Shown here: piece after piece, positions 10,096 through 18,560 of the stretch
How positions within the stretch are numbered: the first letter of the stretch is position 1
How the letters are laid out: each line of letters opens with the position of its first letter
NCBI GenBank assembly: GCA_963725645.1
Contig: CAVRZD010000002.1
Coordinates: 1,373,772 to 1,437,771, forward strand
Length of the DNA stretch: 64,000 nucleotides
Reading direction: 5' to 3'
Origin: JALYZC01 sp963725645
GTDB lineage: Bacteria > Actinomycetota > Thermoleophilia > Solirubrobacterales > Solirubrobacteraceae
Program-made: the position numbers and the translations under genes
The notes under the pieces: generated by a model
Seen by the model: only the letters and a program-made list of their open reading frames with translations
What the model was told of the DNA's origin: nothing
Databases searched by the model: none

Positions 10096-10962
10096 CTACG
10101 CCGGCGGCGCAAGCGCGTCGAGCATCTCCCCGATGCGCTCCGCAATCGAGAGGTGCCCCGCATCGGGGACGATCGTGAGGGTCGCATCGGGCAGCCGCTC
10201 GGCCAGGTCACGGGCGTGGTGGACCGGAACCATCGCGTCGTCGTCGCCCTGCCAGAGGTGGACGGGGAGTGGGACCTCCTCGAGCGCGAAGTCCCAGGGG
10301 CGGCCCCAGAGCTGGTAGTCGCGAATCGCGCCCGCCGGCCCCTGGCGCAGCGCCTCGATGAACCCGCCCATGAACTCGCGGCCGGTCCGCTCGAGCACCA
10401 ACCGGTCGGGCTCGCTGAGCTCAGCGGCGAGGCTCTTGACCGCCGCGCCGCGCGCGGCCCGCGCGGCGAGACCCATGCCACGAAGCCGCAGGCTGGCGCG
10501 CCGCGGATGACGCAGCGCGAGGTCGAGCATGCGGCGGTCGCTCTTGGCCAGGCCCGCGCGCGCGCCGGGCCGGTCGAGCGGTCCGGCTCCGGCCATCGTC
10601 CCGATTGCGCTGATGCGTTCCCGCAGGGGGTTGGCGCACGCCAATGCGTAGGGACCGCCGACCGACCAGCCCAGCACCCCGAAGCGCCTCAGGCCCAACG
10701 CGTCTGCGAGGCCGGCGACGTCGGCGGCAATCCCGGTCAGCGTCTCGTACGGGGGCCCGGCGGAGCAGCCGATGGCCCGGCGGTCGAAGCAGACGACGCG
10801 CAGGCCGCGCGCCCGGGCCGGGGCGTCCGCGTAGTCGTAGCCCAGGCGGCACACCAGCCCACCGTGCACGACGAATACCGCCCGGCCGCTGTTCAGGTCG
10901 CCGTGCTCGACGACGCCGACGGCGCGCCCGCCGGCGATCTCCACGACGCGGTCGCGGCCCAT
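10096..10962 (-). CDS. Alpha/beta-fold hydrolase
   Basis: 288 residues of the classical alpha/beta hydrolase fold. The nucleophile elbow is GWSVGG (Ser100), the acid is probably in WQGDDDAMVP and the His is in PDAGHLS near the C-terminus. The oxyanion region is VVHGGL. Substrate unknown; related proteins are esterases or peroxidases. The ATG at 10962 lies 6 bases after TAGCGT. The upstream lipoprotein gene on the same strand overlaps the first 70 bases in another frame. The 3' end faces the Nramp gene tail to tail, 9 bases apart. Confidence 0.8.
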   Translation of the reverse strand: MGRDRVVEIAGGRAVGVVEHGDLNSGRAVFVVHGGLVCRLGYDYADAPARARGLRVVCFDRRAIGCSAGPPYETLTGIAADVAGLADALGLRRFGVLGWSVGGPYALACANPLRERISAIGTMAGAGPLDRPGARAGLAKSDRRMLDLALRHPRRASLRLRGMGLAARAARGAAVKSLAAELSEPDRLVLERTGREFMGGFIEALRQGPAGAIRDYQLWGRPWDFALEEVPLPVHLWQGDDDAMVPVHHARDLAERLPDATLTIVPDAGHLSIAERIGEMLDALAPPA

Positions 10963-11423
10963 CGTCCGACGCTATCGCGTCGCCGCTGGGCGGCGTACGC
11001 GCGGCCGTCGAGCAATGCGATCACCGGCACCAGCGCGCGAGGAAGCTCCCCCTGCACGAACCGGACCGTGTGCCCCTCGGCGCTCAGCGTGTACTCGTAG
11101 CCGTCCGCCGGCACCGGCGTGGTGCTGGACCGCAGGTGCGCGATGTCGGCGTCGCGCAGCGCGCGGCGCAGCCGGGCGAGGCGGTCGCGCGCGAGGGTGA
11201 ACGGCGCGCCGCCGGTGCGGGTTGCGCGTCCGTCCTCGCGGACCGTGGTCACGACGTCGGTGTAGGCGATGCCGCCGCGGCGCTCGTAGCGCACCAGCAC
11301 GCCCTCGTCGGACGTCGTCGACGCCCCTCCGGAGCCGCCGCCGCAGCCGGCGACGGCGAGCACGAGGAGCGGGAGCACGATCGCGAGTCGCACACCACCA
11401 CTACGCCTGGCCGGCGCTGGCAT
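10893..11423 (-). CDS. Lipoprotein of unknown function
   Basis: About 176 residues with a lipoprotein signal ending in AVAGC followed by a Gly/Ser linker. The mature domain (VLVRYERRGGIAYTDVVTTVREDG, seen in two runs, then FTLARDRLARLRRAL) resembles small secreted actinobacterial domains with a protealysin-inhibitor-like pattern, but this is only a resemblance. The 3' part overlaps the next gene by 70 bases and its last ~25 residues are low-complexity Ser/Ala, so a missed indel near 10985 may have removed the true stop. The GTG at 11426 is an alternative start. Confidence 0.6.
   Translation of the reverse strand: MPAPARRSGGVRLAIVLPLLVLAVAGCGGGSGGASTTSDEGVLVRYERRGGIAYTDVVTTVREDGRATRTGGAPFTLARDRLARLRRALRDADIAHLRSSTTPVPADGYEYTLSAEGHTVRFVQGELPRALVPVIALLDGRAYAAQRRRDSVGRWAATASWRSPAGAPSASSSTAT
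10969..10974 (-). promoter_or_regulatory. Putative -10 hexamer of the hydrolase gene
   Basis: TAGCGT on the minus strand, 6 bases from ATG 10962; leaderless spacing. It lies inside the 3' end of the upstream lipoprotein gene. Confidence 0.4.
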
Positions 11424-11432
11424 CACGGCCGA

Positions 11433-11438
11433 TAGGCT
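11433..11438 (+). promoter_or_regulatory. Putative -10 hexamer for the gene at 11447
   Basis: TAGGCT, 8 bases before ATG 11447. The divergent lipoprotein start codon is only about 20 bases away, so regulatory sequence for both genes must share this spot. Confidence 0.45.
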
Positions 11439-11446
11439 TCGCCGCG

Positions 11447-11809
11447 ATGGGCCTCGCCGACCAGTTCCAGGAGATCGTGGACTCCCTTCCCGACGACTGG
11501 ACCGACCTCGAGCTGGACCTCCGCGTGCGCGACGAGCGCCGCTACGTGGACGCGGCGCTGTACCTCGTCACCTGCAACGCGCAGCCCTACTCGCGGGCCG
11601 AGTGGCACTGGCGGCTGCTGGTCGCACACCGCTTCGGTCATGCCGCCTCGGCGCCGACGGTGCACGGCGCGCTCGCGCTGCTCGACAACGCCGGAATCGC
11701 CGGCGAGATGGTGGTACGCGGGGTGCGCAGCGGCCGTACCGAGGTCACGCCGATGTGGGGGCGCCCGGAGTCGGTGCGGGAGCAGTTCCGCAGACTGCGG
11801 GCGCAGTAG
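11447..11809 (+). CDS. Conserved-looking protein of unknown function
   Basis: 120 residues, soluble, mixed alpha/beta with a Trp-rich middle (YSRAEWHWRLL) and a C-terminal VTPMWGRPESVREQF. No membrane segment, signal or known catalytic motif was seen. Codon use matches the neighbours and the start follows a TAGGCT hexamer, so the gene is probably real. It is followed 20 bases later by a receiver-like gene. Confidence 0.6.
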   Translation: MGLADQFQEIVDSLPDDWTDLELDLRVRDERRYVDAALYLVTCNAQPYSRAEWHWRLLVAHRFGHAASAPTVHGALALLDNAGIAGEMVVRGVRSGRTEVTPMWGRPESVREQFRRLRAQ

Positions 11810-11829
11810 ATGACCGATTCCATCATCTG

Positions 11830-12186
11830 ATGGCCCGCGTCGTCGCGCTCGTCCCCGACCTCCTGTTCGGATCGCGCGTGCAGTCGATGCTCGAGGCGGC
11901 CGGCCACGAGGTCACGCTCACGGGGGCGGAGGACGAGGCGCGCACCGAGGCGGAGTTCGCCGACGCGCTCGTGGTGGACCTGACGACGGACGACGTGGAC
12001 GGCGTCATGCTGGTGGAGTCGATGCGCGCGGGCGGCGAGCTGCGCGGGATCCGAACGTTGGCGTTCTACTCGCACGTCGAGGCCGACACCCGAGCGCGGG
12101 CACAGGACGCCGGGTTCGACGAGGTCGTGCCGCGCTCGCGCATGGCGCGCGAGGGCGCCGAGCTCGTCGGCCGACTATTGGCCTGA
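11830..12186 (+). CDS. Degenerate response-regulator receiver-like protein
   Basis: 118 residues with the CheY-like alternation of strands and helices. LVPDLLFGSRVQSML and DALVVDLTT correspond to strands 1 and 3, and D50 is the expected phospho-acceptor. The acidic pair of strand 1 is reduced to one Asp (D10) and the usual Lys after strand 5 is replaced in VVPRSRM, so phosphorylation may not occur. No output domain and no kinase gene adjoin. It overlaps the convergent flippase-like gene by 12 bases. Confidence 0.62.
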   Translation: MARVVALVPDLLFGSRVQSMLEAAGHEVTLTGAEDEARTEAEFADALVVDLTTDDVDGVMLVESMRAGGELRGIRTLAFYSHVEADTRARAQDAGFDEVVPRSRMAREGAELVGRLLA

Positions 12187-13212
12187 GCTCCCGCCCTCGG
12201 GCTCCGGCGGCGTGTTCAGCCGGATCCCGCGGCCCGTTGCGCGCTTGGCGAGCATCGGCGTGACGAACGCGAACCCGACCTCGACCGCCATCTGCACGAG
12301 GCGCACGGCGACGGCAACGGCCACCGCGACGGTGAACGGCAGTGCCGGCGCGAGCGCGGCCGCCAGCGCCGTCTCGCGCGCGCCGAGGCCGCCGGGCAGG
12401 ATGAACGCGACGAGCGAGGCGGCGAACCCGACTGAGTAGGCCGCGATGCAGGTGGCGATATGGCTGTCCGGGATCGCGTGCATCGCGTGCGCCAGTGCAT
12501 ACGTGCCGAAGCCCGCGATCAGCATCGTGACCGCGTAGAGCGTGAGGAACTCGAGCACGCGCCCGCGCGACAGCGACAGCGGCAGCGGCTCGCGCCCCAG
12601 CCGGTGCAGCACGTAGTCGGCGATCCGGTGGAAGACGCGCGGGTCGAGCGCGACGAGACCGAGGAGCGGCACGATCAGGGCGGCGAATCGCCACGGCTCG
12701 CCCTGGAGGGCGGGAAGCTCGAGGAGGAAGTACACGCCGACCGTGACCGCCGCGGTGAACGTCAGCCCCATCTCGTACACGAATGAGGCGAAGGAGACAC
12801 GCATCGGCGCGCCCTCGCGCTCCGCCAGGGCCATCCGGCTCACGGCCATCATCACGCTCGTCGGGACGTAGCGGCCGAGCAGCGTCATGCACCAGATGGC
12901 GCGCCCGCGGCTGGCCTGCAGCGGGGAGCCCAGCGCGTGCATCATCGCCACCCACAGCTGGGCCTGGAAGAGCTCGAACACGATGAAGGCGGCGAACGAG
13001 ATCGCGAGCCACCCGGGCTCGAAGTGCCAGTCGAACGAGGGCAGCTTCGACCACTGGGTCGCGACCGCGGCGCCGAGGCACGCGAGGATGATCGCGGGCA
13101 CCCCGATCGCCACCGCGATCCGCAGCCCGCGGTGCTGCGGCTGGAGCGAGGCGACGGACGCCCCGGCCGAGCCGACGCGATGCAGGAAGGGTGTGGGCTC
13201 TTCGCTCGCCAT
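12175..13212 (-). CDS. YbhN/MprF-type flippase-like membrane protein
   Basis: 345 residues with seven or eight membrane helices and the family block AYSVGFAASLVAFILPGGLGARE near the C-terminus (seen here in overlapping pieces). This is the lysylphosphatidylglycerol synthase TM / flippase-like family (DUF2156-less). Members move or modify lipid-linked substrates in the inner membrane. The ATG at 13212 is 5 bases after the stop of the upstream GT-C-like gene, so the two are translated together and may act on the same lipid-linked sugar. No aminoacyltransferase domain is present. Confidence 0.75.
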   Translation of the reverse strand: MASEEPTPFLHRVGSAGASVASLQPQHRGLRIAVAIGVPAIILACLGAAVATQWSKLPSFDWHFEPGWLAISFAAFIVFELFQAQLWVAMMHALGSPLQASRGRAIWCMTLLGRYVPTSVMMAVSRMALAEREGAPMRVSFASFVYEMGLTFTAAVTVGVYFLLELPALQGEPWRFAALIVPLLGLVALDPRVFHRIADYVLHRLGREPLPLSLSRGRVLEFLTLYAVTMLIAGFGTYALAHAMHAIPDSHIATCIAAYSVGFAASLVAFILPGGLGARETALAAALAPALPFTVAVAVAVAVRLVQMAVEVGFAFVTPMLAKRATGRGIRLNTPPEPEGGSSGQ

Positions 13213-13217
13213 GCCGA

Positions 13218-14561
13218 TTACCAAGGGCTCTTCGCCGTGACCTGGAGGGTAAGCGCCGCGGTCACCTGAACCGCGAGCCATCCCTGGCGGCCGCGCACGC
13301 CGCGCGACGCGGCGCCGGCGGCCAGCAGCAGCCAGGGCGCGAACGGCAGCCAAACCCGCTCGGTCTCACCACGGGCATACCCGGAGAGGTCGGCCACCAC
13401 CAGGCCGGCCAGCGCCCCGCCGCACAGCACCCACGCTCCGTGCCGTCGCAGGCGCGCGAGCCCGACCGCCACGGCCGGGCCGACCGCGAGCGCGAACGCC
13501 GCCGGGCTGGCCACGAGGAACTCCAGGTAGGGCCGGTGCTCGAACACGCCGGCGAGCTGGAGCTGGCGCGCGGTCTGGAGGCCGTCGAACCACGAGAACC
13601 CACGCGCGTAGAACGCGAGGAAGACCGCCACGACGCCCGCCGCGGCGAGCGCCAGCGTCCGCCAGGCGCGCCGGTAGACGGCGATCGCCAGCACGATCAG
13701 GCCCAGCGGCACGATGCCGTAGGTCGTGAACAGCGACGCCCCGAGCACGAGCCCGCCGGCGAGGGCGCCGGCGTCCGCCCAGCCGTCCGGCGGCCGGCTG
13801 GCGGCGACCGCGAACAGCGCGATGCCGACCGCCGCGAGGCCCATGTAGAAGGCGTCCGGCGACGTGCCGATCCACAGCGCGACCGGGGCGAAGACGAGGA
13901 ACGGTGCGGCGGCGCGCGCGAACGCCTCGCCCGCGAGCGCGCGCGCGGCGACGACCGCGGCCGGGGCCGCCAGCGCGCCGACCGCGATCACGACCACGGC
14001 GGCGGGCCAGCCGCCCACGAGCCCGATCTGGTGCAGGCCCATGAACACCATCAGCAGCAGCGGCGGGTGCGCGTGGACGTGGAAGTCGTAGCCGGCGGCG
14101 AGCGCGGTGAACGTGCCGAGGAAGTGCTGCTGGGTGACGGCGAACGGCACGTCGTGCAGGTACTCGTAGCGCGTCACCAGGGGGTCGATCACGCGGTCCG
14201 GGCCGTCCGACATCGCGAGCAGGAACACCCACGCGAACGCCGCCGCGCCCGCGGCGAACAGCAAACCCCGGAACGAGAGCCGCTCGGCCAGCGCCGGCGC
14301 CCACGCCACCGCGGCGACGCCGAGGAGCAGCGGTGGGACGATCAGCCAGGTGGTCGCCGGGTCGTACATACCGACGAGCGGCGCGTTGGCGATGTGCACG
14401 AACGGGTCGTCGTCGTTCAGGGGCACGACGAGCAGGCGCGCGGCCACGACCAGGCCGAGCCAGGCTGCGAGCGCGAGGCCGGCGTCGAGGCCGGAACTGC
14501 GAACCCGCGTCGCGGCCGCGCGCAGGGGCGGGCCGGCGGGCTGGGGACGAGCAGTCCGCAC
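13218..14561 (-). CDS. GT-C/GT39-like polytopic membrane glycosyltransferase
   Basis: About 447 residues and ten or more predicted helices. The first outside loop carries NDDDPFVH, and HVHAHPPLLLM lies in a later loop; acidic and His-rich loops near the N-terminus are typical of polyprenyl-phosphate-sugar-dependent GT-C enzymes. Sugar and acceptor are unknown. The GTG start at 14561 is 7 bases after TAGACT. It forms an operon with the flippase-like gene 5 bases downstream. Confidence 0.7.
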   Translation of the reverse strand: MRTARPQPAGPPLRAAATRVRSSGLDAGLALAAWLGLVVAARLLVVPLNDDDPFVHIANAPLVGMYDPATTWLIVPPLLLGVAAVAWAPALAERLSFRGLLFAAGAAAFAWVFLLAMSDGPDRVIDPLVTRYEYLHDVPFAVTQQHFLGTFTALAAGYDFHVHAHPPLLLMVFMGLHQIGLVGGWPAAVVVIAVGALAAPAAVVAARALAGEAFARAAAPFLVFAPVALWIGTSPDAFYMGLAAVGIALFAVAASRPPDGWADAGALAGGLVLGASLFTTYGIVPLGLIVLAIAVYRRAWRTLALAAAGVVAVFLAFYARGFSWFDGLQTARQLQLAGVFEHRPYLEFLVASPAAFALAVGPAVAVGLARLRRHGAWVLCGGALAGLVVADLSGYARGETERVWLPFAPWLLLAAGAASRGVRGRQGWLAVQVTAALTLQVTAKSPW

Positions 14562-14568
14562 GCGCCGC

Positions 14569-14574
14569 AGTCTA
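14569..14574 (-). promoter_or_regulatory. Putative -10 hexamer of the GT-C-like gene
   Basis: TAGACT on the minus strand, 7-base spacer to GTG 14561. The same hexamer recurs before fbiC, fcl and pncA. Confidence 0.5.
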
Positions 14575-14616
14575 TTTCCGCCGTCGCGGCTGGGCCCGCC
14601 GACGGGCGGCGCCGCG

Positions 14617-14622
14617 TACACT
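14617..14622 (+). promoter_or_regulatory. Putative -10 hexamer for the gene at 14632
   Basis: TACACT followed after 9 bases by GTG 14632, with no Shine-Dalgarno between. Confidence 0.45.
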
Positions 14623-14631
14623 GCCGCGGCC

Positions 14632-15072
14632 GTGGCCGGGAACGAATCGCAGCGGGGCGAGCGGCGCGCGCGCTCCGGACGCTGGCTCTGGCCGGCCGCC
14701 GCGGCCGGTCTGCTGGCCGTGCTCGCGCTGCTCGTCCTGTTCCGCGCCAACAAGCGCTTCGACGGGTACGTCGCGTCGACGAAGGGCGAGCAGGAGCACG
14801 TCGTGCGCGAGGGCCAGCGCATCGACCTCGTGTTCGTCGACCGCACGCATGCGGCCACGCCGTACACCGTCGTCTACCGGCACCTCGACTATCCGCGGTC
14901 GCGGACCTACCACGGGCGCACGAAGGGCCGCCGCCTGCCGAACGTGATCAGGATCCGCGCGGGCACGACCGCGCGGATCGACGTGCGCTGGTACGTGGGC
15001 GGCAAGAGCAAGGCGCGCTGGACGTTCAACATCCGCCCGCGCGAGGCGGCGGGCAACGGCCCCGCGTCATAG
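14632..15072 (+). CDS. Single-pass membrane protein of unknown function
   Basis: 146 residues. A basic N-terminus is followed by one hydrophobic helix (about residues 18-36, AAGLLAVLALLVLF) and a soluble, very basic beta-rich domain outside (REGQRIDLVFVD, PYTVVYRHLDYP, then TTARIDVRWYVGG). No catalytic motif is visible. It lies 45 bases before the aquaporin gene on the same strand and may be co-transcribed with it. Family not recognised. Confidence 0.6.
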   Translation: MAGNESQRGERRARSGRWLWPAAAAGLLAVLALLVLFRANKRFDGYVASTKGEQEHVVREGQRIDLVFVDRTHAATPYTVVYRHLDYPRSRTYHGRTKGRRLPNVIRIRAGTTARIDVRWYVGGKSKARWTFNIRPREAAGNGPAS

Positions 15073-15116
15073 AATCGCAGCCGCCCTGAAGCCGCCCGAC
15101 CGTAAAGGAGACCGCC

Positions 15117-15841
15117 GTGGAAGACCGCGAATGGCCGGCGTACGTGGCCGAATTCATCGGAACGTTCGTGCTCGTCTTCTTCATCTGCGCGATCCTGTCG
15201 ATCAACTCGGCCGGCGGGATCGGCGTCACCGACTGGGCCGTGATCGGGCTGCTGCACGCCTTCGTGCTGGCCATGCTCGTCTACGCGCTGGGAGGCGCCT
15301 CTGGGGCGCACTTCAACCCGGCGGTGACCACGACGCTGCTCGCGCTGCGGAAGATCAAGCCGGGCGACGCGCTCGTGTACGTGCTCGTGCAGCTCTCCGG
15401 CGGTGTGGCCGGGGCGCTCGTGTGCAAGGCGATCCTGACCGACGCCGGAAAGGGCGTGCACTACGGCGCGGCGACCGTGTCGCAGATCGTGCACCACCAC
15501 GCGCTTCCGGGGCTGCTCGCCGAGATCCTCGGGACGTTCGTGCTGATGTTCGCGATCATGGCCTGCGCGGTGAACCCGCGCGGGCAGCGGGACTGGGCCG
15601 GCTTGGTCATCGGCATCACGCTCGGCTTCGCCGTGATGACGTTCGGGCCCGTGTCGGGCGGAAGCCTCAACCCGGCGCGCTGGTTCGGGCCCGCGGTGGT
15701 GGGCGGCGAGTGGGCGCAACTGGCTGCATCTACATCATCGGGCCGCTGATCGGCGCGGGGCTGGCCGGCCTCGTCTACGACTACGTGGTGATCCGCCCCG
15801 AGGACAAGGTGACCAAACGGCCGATAGACACGCTGGGCTGA
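15117..15841 (+). CDS. Aquaporin/glycerol-facilitator (MIP) family channel, one frameshift
   Basis: About 240 residues and six helices. The two half-helix signatures are HFNPAVT (Asn67) and SLNPARWFGP (Asn185), both complete. These channels pass water, glycerol or other small neutral solutes through the inner membrane. The GTG start has AAGGAG at good spacing. Near 15718 the reading changes frame just before helix 6 (YIIGPLIGAGLAGLVYDYV). Removing one G from a GGG run and one C shortly after restores a normal sequence. A cytoplasmic tail of about 20 residues follows. Confidence 0.85.
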
Positions 15842-15879
15842 GGCGCGCGGCCGCGGCCCGGCCCGCGGTTCCGGTTCCT

Positions 15880-15885
15880 TAGACT
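15880..15885 (+). promoter_or_regulatory. Putative -10 hexamer of fbiC
   Basis: TAGACT with a 9-base spacer to ATG 15895 and no Shine-Dalgarno. Confidence 0.5.
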
Positions 15886-15894
15886 GTCGCGCGG

Positions 15895-18102
15895 ATGCGC
15901 CGCCGCGTCACCTTCTCGCGCAACCTGACGCTGTCGCTGTCGCGCACCTGCCGCTGCTACTGCAAGTACTGCGCGTTCGCCACCCACCAGGCGCACCTGC
16001 ACGAACCGGACGAGGTGATCGGGATCCTCGACGGCGCTGGCAGGCGACACGTCAAGGAGCTGCTCGTCCTCACGGGCGAGCGGCCGGAGGTCAACGCCGA
16101 GGTCGCGCGGCGCCTGCACGAGTGGGGCCACGAGGACTTCACGTCCTACGTTGTCTGGACCTGCGAGCGCGCGCTCGAGCGCGGCCTCCTGCCGCACACG
16201 AACCTCGGCGTCGTGTCGCGCGCGAACCTGCTGCGCCTGCGCGAGGTGACCGCGTCGCAGGGGCTGATGCTGGAGTCGGTCAACCCCGACCTCGTCGTCC
16301 ACCAGGGCTCGCCCACGAAGGACCCGGCGCGGCGGCTGGAGACGATTCGGACCGCCGGCGAGCTGCGCATCCCGTTCACCAGCGGGATCCTCGTGGGGAT
16401 CGGCGAGACGCCCGACGAGCGCGTCGCCGCGCTGGAGGCGCTGGCCGAGGTTCACGCCGAGCACGGTCACCTGCAGGAGGTGATCCTGCAGAACTTCGTC
16501 CCGCACCAGAGCTACTACGGCCGCGAACCGGCGGACATCGCCGACGCCGCGGCGCGGGAGTTCTGGCGCACCGGCGTGGGGGAGCGCCCGGAGCAGCCGC
16601 TGCCGGACTGGGCGACGTCGGTCTCGATCGACGACATGCGCGTGCTGATCGCCGAGGCCCGGCGCCTGATGCCCGACGTCGGGATCCAGGTCCCGCCGAA
16701 CCTGTCCGACTGGTGGCCCGAGCTGGTGGCCGCCGGTGCGACCGACCTCGGCGGGCTGTCCGCCAACGGCGACCACATCTCGCCGGAGCACCCGTTCCCG
16801 TCGCCGCACCAGGTGCGCAAGCGCCTGCAGGCCGACGGGGTCGCGCTGACCGAGCGCCTGTGCGTGTACCCGCAGTACATCGACCCGGAGTGGATGGCGC
16901 AGGGCGTGCTCGACGTGATCAAGACGACGTACTGGAGCTTCATCCCGCGCCGCGGGTCGGGCCGCCGCGACGAGCGCCCGATCCGGCTCGACCTCGTCCC
17001 GCGTGCGATCGAACGCGCGCGTGAGGGCGCCTGGCTGTCATCCGAGGCGCTGACCGCGCTGTTCGCCGAGCGCCGGCCCGGGCTCATCGAGGACATGCGC
17101 GCGGCCGCCGACGAGCTGCGCGCCGAGTTGGCGGGCGACACCGTCACGTTCGTCGTCAACCGCAACGTGAACGTGTCCAACATCTGCACCGTCGGCTGCG
17201 CGTTCTGCGGCTTCGGCCAGGGCAAGCGCTCACCGGACGCCTACGAGCACGACCGCGACGAGTTCGTGCGGCGCGTGCAGGAGGCGGTCGAGTACGGGGC
17301 GACCGAGATCTGCATGCAGTCGGGCATCCACCCCGACTGGTCGCTGGAGGATTACGAGGGCTGGCTGCGGCTGGCCAAGGAGGTCGCGCCGCAGTTGCAC
17401 CTGCACGCGTACTCTCCGATGGAGGTCTCGCACATGTGCGACGTGTCGGGCCTCCCGCCGCGGGCGGTGTTCGAGCGCCTGCGCGAGGCGGGGCTCGACT
17501 CGACGCCGGGGACGGCGGCCGAGGTCCTGCACGACGGGGTGCGCGAGCGCATCTCGCCCAACAAGCTCCCGGTGGCCCGCTGGGTCGAGGTGATCGAGGC
17601 CTCGCACGCGGTCGGCCTGCGCTCGACGGTGACGGTGATGTTCGGCCACATCGAGGAGCCCTGGGAGCTGGCCGAGCACATGCGCGTCGTGCGCGAGCTG
17701 CAGGAGCGCACCGGGGGCTTCACCGAGTTCGTCCCGCTGTCCTTCATCCCCTTCCACACGCTGCTCGGCCGCACCCACGGCATCGAGGAGATCTCCCGCG
17801 AGGAGAACCTCAAGCACACGGCGGTGTTCCGCCTCGCGCTCGGTCGCAGCGTCCGGAGCCTGCAGGCGAGCTGGGTGAAGATGGGGCTCGACGCGGCCAC
17901 CGAGTCCCTGCGCTGGGGCGTCAACGACCTCGGGGGGACGCTGATGGAGGAGAACATCAGCCGCCTCGCCGGCTCCTACCACGGGGTCCGGCTCGACCCG
18001 CCGGAGCTGATCGCGGCGGCGCACCGCGCCGGACGGCCGGCGGCGGAGCGCACGACGCTGTACGACATCCGCCGCCGGCACGAGCTGCCGGTCGCGGCGT
18101 AG
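15895..18102 (+). CDS. fbiC: 7,8-didemethyl-8-hydroxy-5-deazariboflavin (FO) synthase, fused CofG-CofH
   Basis: 735 residues containing two radical-SAM domains. The N-terminal (CofG) domain has Cys19-x3-Cys23-x2-Cys26; the C-terminal (CofH) domain has CTVGCAFC with Cys431, Cys435 and Cys438 in NVNVSNICTVG. The fused enzyme makes the deazaflavin FO from tyrosine and the ribityl-diaminouracil intermediate of riboflavin synthesis. Length and order match actinobacterial FbiC. It is transcribed alone, convergent with the VOC gene (5 bases apart) and the rest of the F420 cluster. No frameshift occurs over 2.2 kb. Confidence 0.95.
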   Translation: MRRRVTFSRNLTLSLSRTCRCYCKYCAFATHQAHLHEPDEVIGILDGAGRRHVKELLVLTGERPEVNAEVARRLHEWGHEDFTSYVVWTCERALERGLLPHTNLGVVSRANLLRLREVTASQGLMLESVNPDLVVHQGSPTKDPARRLETIRTAGELRIPFTSGILVGIGETPDERVAALEALAEVHAEHGHLQEVILQNFVPHQSYYGREPADIADAAAREFWRTGVGERPEQPLPDWATSVSIDDMRVLIAEARRLMPDVGIQVPPNLSDWWPELVAAGATDLGGLSANGDHISPEHPFPSPHQVRKRLQADGVALTERLCVYPQYIDPEWMAQGVLDVIKTTYWSFIPRRGSGRRDERPIRLDLVPRAIERAREGAWLSSEALTALFAERRPGLIEDMRAAADELRAELAGDTVTFVVNRNVNVSNICTVGCAFCGFGQGKRSPDAYEHDRDEFVRRVQEAVEYGATEICMQSGIHPDWSLEDYEGWLRLAKEVAPQLHLHAYSPMEVSHMCDVSGLPPRAVFERLREAGLDSTPGTAAEVLHDGVRERISPNKLPVARWVEVIEASHAVGLRSTVTVMFGHIEEPWELAEHMRVVRELQERTGGFTEFVPLSFIPFHTLLGRTHGIEEISREENLKHTAVFRLALGRSVRSLQASWVKMGLDAATESLRWGVNDLGGTLMEENISRLAGSYHGVRLDPPELIAAAHRAGRPAAERTTLYDIRRRHELPVAA

Positions 18103-18107
18103 GGCGG

Positions 18108-18476
18108 CTACTTCACGAGGCCGATCACGTGACCCTCGGGGTCCGAGAACAGGGCGATCTCGATGTTGACCTCCGGGACCTTGTCCGGGCCCATCATCCG
18201 CGTCCCGCCGAGGCTCTCGGCCTTCGCCAGCGCGGCCTCGACGTCCGGCACCTCGACGTAGAACGTGACGTGGCCGTCGTAGCCCTCGGGCGCGCTCCCG
18301 ATCCCGCCGCCGATGCCGATCCCATCGGCGTTCGTGTTCCCGTCGCGCGGGACCACGGCGTAGTTGGTCGGCCCGACCGGGTCGCCGAACTCCCAGCCGA
18401 ACAGCTCCGAGTAGTAGCTGCGCAGCTTCTCGCCGTCCTTCCCGATGACCTCGAAGTGGATGACCGGTTTTCCCAT
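18108..18476 (-). CDS. VOC-family (glyoxalase-like) protein
   Basis: 122 residues forming two beta-alpha-beta-beta-beta units. VIHFEVIGKDGEKLRSYYSE starts the first unit, and GHVTFYVEVPDVEAAL and ALFSDPEGHVIGLVK form the second. The family includes glyoxalases, dioxygenases and resistance proteins; this short form is of the common 'PhnB-like/ VOC' type with unknown substrate. The ATG follows GGGGAAAC. It lies at the end of the F420 gene block, but a link to F420 is not evident from sequence. Confidence 0.82.
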   Translation of the reverse strand: MGKPVIHFEVIGKDGEKLRSYYSELFGWEFGDPVGPTNYAVVPRDGNTNADGIGIGGGIGSAPEGYDGHVTFYVEVPDVEAALAKAESLGGTRMMGPDKVPEVNIEIALFSDPEGHVIGLVK

Positions 18477-18560
18477 GTTTCCCCTTTCGTCGTGTGCCGG
18501 CGGCCGGAGCCGCCGCCTGCAACCTATCCCTAGGACCGCGGCAACCCGCGGGATTCATCG

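Noticed and set aside
13191..15089. Long plus-strand open frame opposite the GT-C-like gene
   Set aside because: It is an antisense shadow; only the part from 14632 in another frame looks like a protein.
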